From assembly GCF_009176975.1 (NCBI RefSeq), contig NZ_WEZG01000004.1, positions 124,001 to 188,000 of the forward strand: 64,000 nucleotides of DNA, read 5' to 3'. This DNA is from Aureimonas psammosilenae (GTDB lineage Bacteria > Pseudomonadota > Alphaproteobacteria > Rhizobiales > Rhizobiaceae). This document shows positions 62,671-64,000 of this stretch, piece after piece. The stretch's first letter is position 1. The number at the start of each line of letters is the position of its first letter. Made by a program: the position numbers and the translations under genes. Under the pieces are notes generated by a model, which ran no database searches, was not told the DNA's origin, and saw only the letters and a program-made list of their open reading frames with translations.

Positions 62671-62822
62671 ACCGTATCCGACAAAAGCGGGACGCTTTGC
62701 ATGTCGCCGCCGTCATCGCCGTGGGATTGATCTTGCGCTGAAGGGCCGGAAGGAGCCTGTTCGCTCCGGGGGCCTGCTGCCGAGGTAAGTCAACATTTCA
62801 GCGCGGAACCGACCTTATCCGG

Positions 62823-63518
62823 CTAGTTGGCCGCGCGAGACCTGGCGGGCGCTGTCGCGTCCGATCCCTTTCGCGCCAGATAGACTTCGATGCCGGCGCG
62901 GGTCAGGAACGAGGCTATGGCGATCAGAATGGCCACCCAGCGAATGCGCTGCTCGTCCCTCTCGACCTTCGTTTGCCGCGATGCCAGCAACGCCTTCTCG
63001 TTCTCGGTGATGTCGCCGATGGTATGCCGGATGGCGTCCATCGTCGCTTGTTCCATCATAGCGACCTCGCGTCGGCGAGCGGCCTCGAAGCCTTGAGTAT
63101 CGTGCAGCCGGATCGACGCGGCCAGTTCGTGGAGCTTGCCGTCGACCAGCTCGTTCAATCGTCCGACGCGCGCCACCTGTCCGGCATTGTCGGCGATCTG
63201 CGCCGAGAGGGTCATGCGCAGCGTCGAAAGGCGGTCGAGAGCTTTGTCGTAAGGGTCGAGATAGCGCCGGTCGCCGCTGAGGAGATAGCCGCGCTGGCCG
63301 GTTTCCGCGTCGTCGAGCCCGATCAGGACGTCCTTGGTGGTATCGATCGCTTCATAGGTATGAACCACCAGCCCCTGGTGGTCGCTGAGCAGGCGGTGGG
63401 TCCAGGTGGTGGCGATCACGCCCGCCGCGATCACGATTCCGACCGGGATCGAGCGCAAAAGCACGGGCGTCGTCAGATAGTGCTCGCGCACCGCCCGCCA
63501 CGACCAGACGCTCACCAT
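62823..63518 (-). CDS. CHASE3-domain membrane protein without an output domain
   Basis: A 231-residue protein with an N-terminal membrane segment (about 19-41) and a periplasmic CHASE3 sensor domain recognised by DDAETGQRGYLLSGDRRYLDPY and a long helical pair. A second membrane segment (about 193-212) precedes a short basic tail. CHASE3 domains normally feed a kinase, cyclase or chemotaxis module, which is absent here; the gene ends shortly after the second segment. It may be a stand-alone protein or truncated by the nearby insertion sequences. Confidence 0.82.
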   Translation of the reverse strand: MVSVWSWRAVREHYLTTPVLLRSIPVGIVIAAGVIATTWTHRLLSDHQGLVVHTYEAIDTTKDVLIGLDDAETGQRGYLLSGDRRYLDPYDKALDRLSTLRMTLSAQIADNAGQVARVGRLNELVDGKLHELAASIRLHDTQGFEAARRREVAMMEQATMDAIRHTIGDITENEKALLASRQTKVERDEQRIRWVAILIAIASFLTRAGIEVYLARKGSDATAPARSRAAN

Positions 63519-63645
63519 CTGCGTCCGTTCGCGTCGGGCCCGAGACGGCCACCCGGAATGCCATGACGGGGCCAGGAGCGAGCCGAATGATCATCGCGCC
63601 AGAGCGCTGCGCTCGGACCGCGTCGCGGACGCTCCCGCGCGCCCC

Positions 63646-63999
63646 TCACCGGCACCTCGACCGTATCGGCGTCGCTCGATCCATCCGCATCGGTCGCCGT
63701 GACACCGAGCCTATGGAGACCGTCAGATGCCCGGCTTCGACATCTTGGTCGCCGGGCAGGTTGAAGAGGAGCGGCCGGACGCGCGCGGCGACGTCGGTGA
63801 CCTTGCAGACCTGCTCGGGTGTCGCCTGATTGGCGTTATGAGCTTCGTCGCCGAGCGTTTCGAACATCCGCAAACCTGCCCGGCCGTCGCCTTCGCACGC
63901 ATGGGAATCGCCGAACTGCAGCCATCGAAGCATGACGCGAGCTTTCCGAAGAAGGGAAACGGACAAGAGCCCACCTAGCTCTCCGTTCGAGATTTCCAA
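63646..63999 (-). pseudogene. Degenerate diguanylate cyclase (GGDEF) remnant, runs off the window
   Basis: The frame contains LQFGDSHACEGDGRAGLRMF, which aligns with the FNDxxGHxxGDxxLR block of GGDEF domains, then ATPEQVCKVTDVAARVRPLL and GHLTVSIGS, the conserved end (VTVSIGVA). The GGDEF signature itself, which should lie between these, is missing. After SIG the likely coding continuation (DADGSSDADTVEV) is in another frame. So the gene has an internal deletion and a frameshift. Recognition is by eye and moderately secure. Confidence 0.45.
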
Positions 64000-64000
64000 C

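Noticed and set aside
62671-62822. Remaining C terminus of the IS5 transposase after IS481
   Set aside because: A short frame (LDRIRQKRDALHVAAVIAVG) is vaguely hydrophobic like an IS5 end, but the RYDR and IFWL motifs are absent, so I cannot support it.
63727-63978. An 83-codon plus-strand frame opposite the GGDEF remnant
   Set aside because: No domain or ribosome binding site; the minus strand shows GGDEF-like blocks, which explains the open frame.

Overview
The window is high-GC DNA with tightly packed, short-spaced operons, many ATGA start/stop overlaps and GTG/TTG starts. Its content is typical of a nutritionally versatile alphaproteobacterium, most likely of the order Hyphomicrobiales (Rhizobiales). 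The reasons are ribose-type and UgpC-type sugar ABC systems, ThuA, MocA-type dehydrogenases, FadR-type GntR regulators, a TRAP transporter and IS5/IS481 elements. I cannot place it to genus. No RNA gene, CRISPR array or replication origin was seen.

Layout. 1-1.8 kb: an edge fragment, a MarR regulator and two unknown genes. 1.8-10.8 kb (minus strand): an eight-gene operon with a ribose-type ABC transporter, a polyol-type SDR, a DhaK/DhaL pair, a SorC-type regulator fused to a second DhaK, and a second DhaL. This looks like import and oxidation of a small polyol, followed by phosphorylation of the resulting ketose. 11-19.4 kb: a GH1-like protein, a LacI regulator, and a divergent operon (SBP, two permeases, UgpC-like ATPase, TIM-barrel isomerase, MocA-like dehydrogenase) with a perfect operator on its promoter. 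19.4-34.6 kb: a sugar-acid island with a lactonase, a second ribose-type ABC system, two zinc dehydrogenases, a UxaA-type dehydratase, a TRAP transporter, an Ldh-type oxidoreductase and two FadR-type regulators that share an operator motif.

34.7-40.3 kb: an ArgP/ArgO-like pair, an ArsR/SRPBCC pair, a ClpP paralogue and several unknown membrane or secreted proteins. 40.3-46 kb: a ThuA/MocA/ROK cluster divergent from a 44-codon ORF, a TIM-barrel isomerase and another MocA-like dehydrogenase. 46-56 kb: an oligopeptide-type ABC operon that also encodes a cog3964 amidohydrolase (carrying a one-base frameshift here), a RidA protein, an IclR regulator and a SelA-like PLP enzyme. These could form a route that deacylates and then deaminates an N-acyl amino compound.

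56-64 kb is more decayed. It holds an orphan LivK-type binding protein, an RpiR regulator remnant split by a 190-bp MITE-like element, two SDR genes, an XRE regulator, an IS5 copy interrupted by an IS481 element, a CHASE3 membrane protein and a GGDEF remnant. Taken together the window is a chain of sugar, polyol and sugar-acid uptake and catabolic modules, each with its own regulator, ending in a mobile-element-rich junction.
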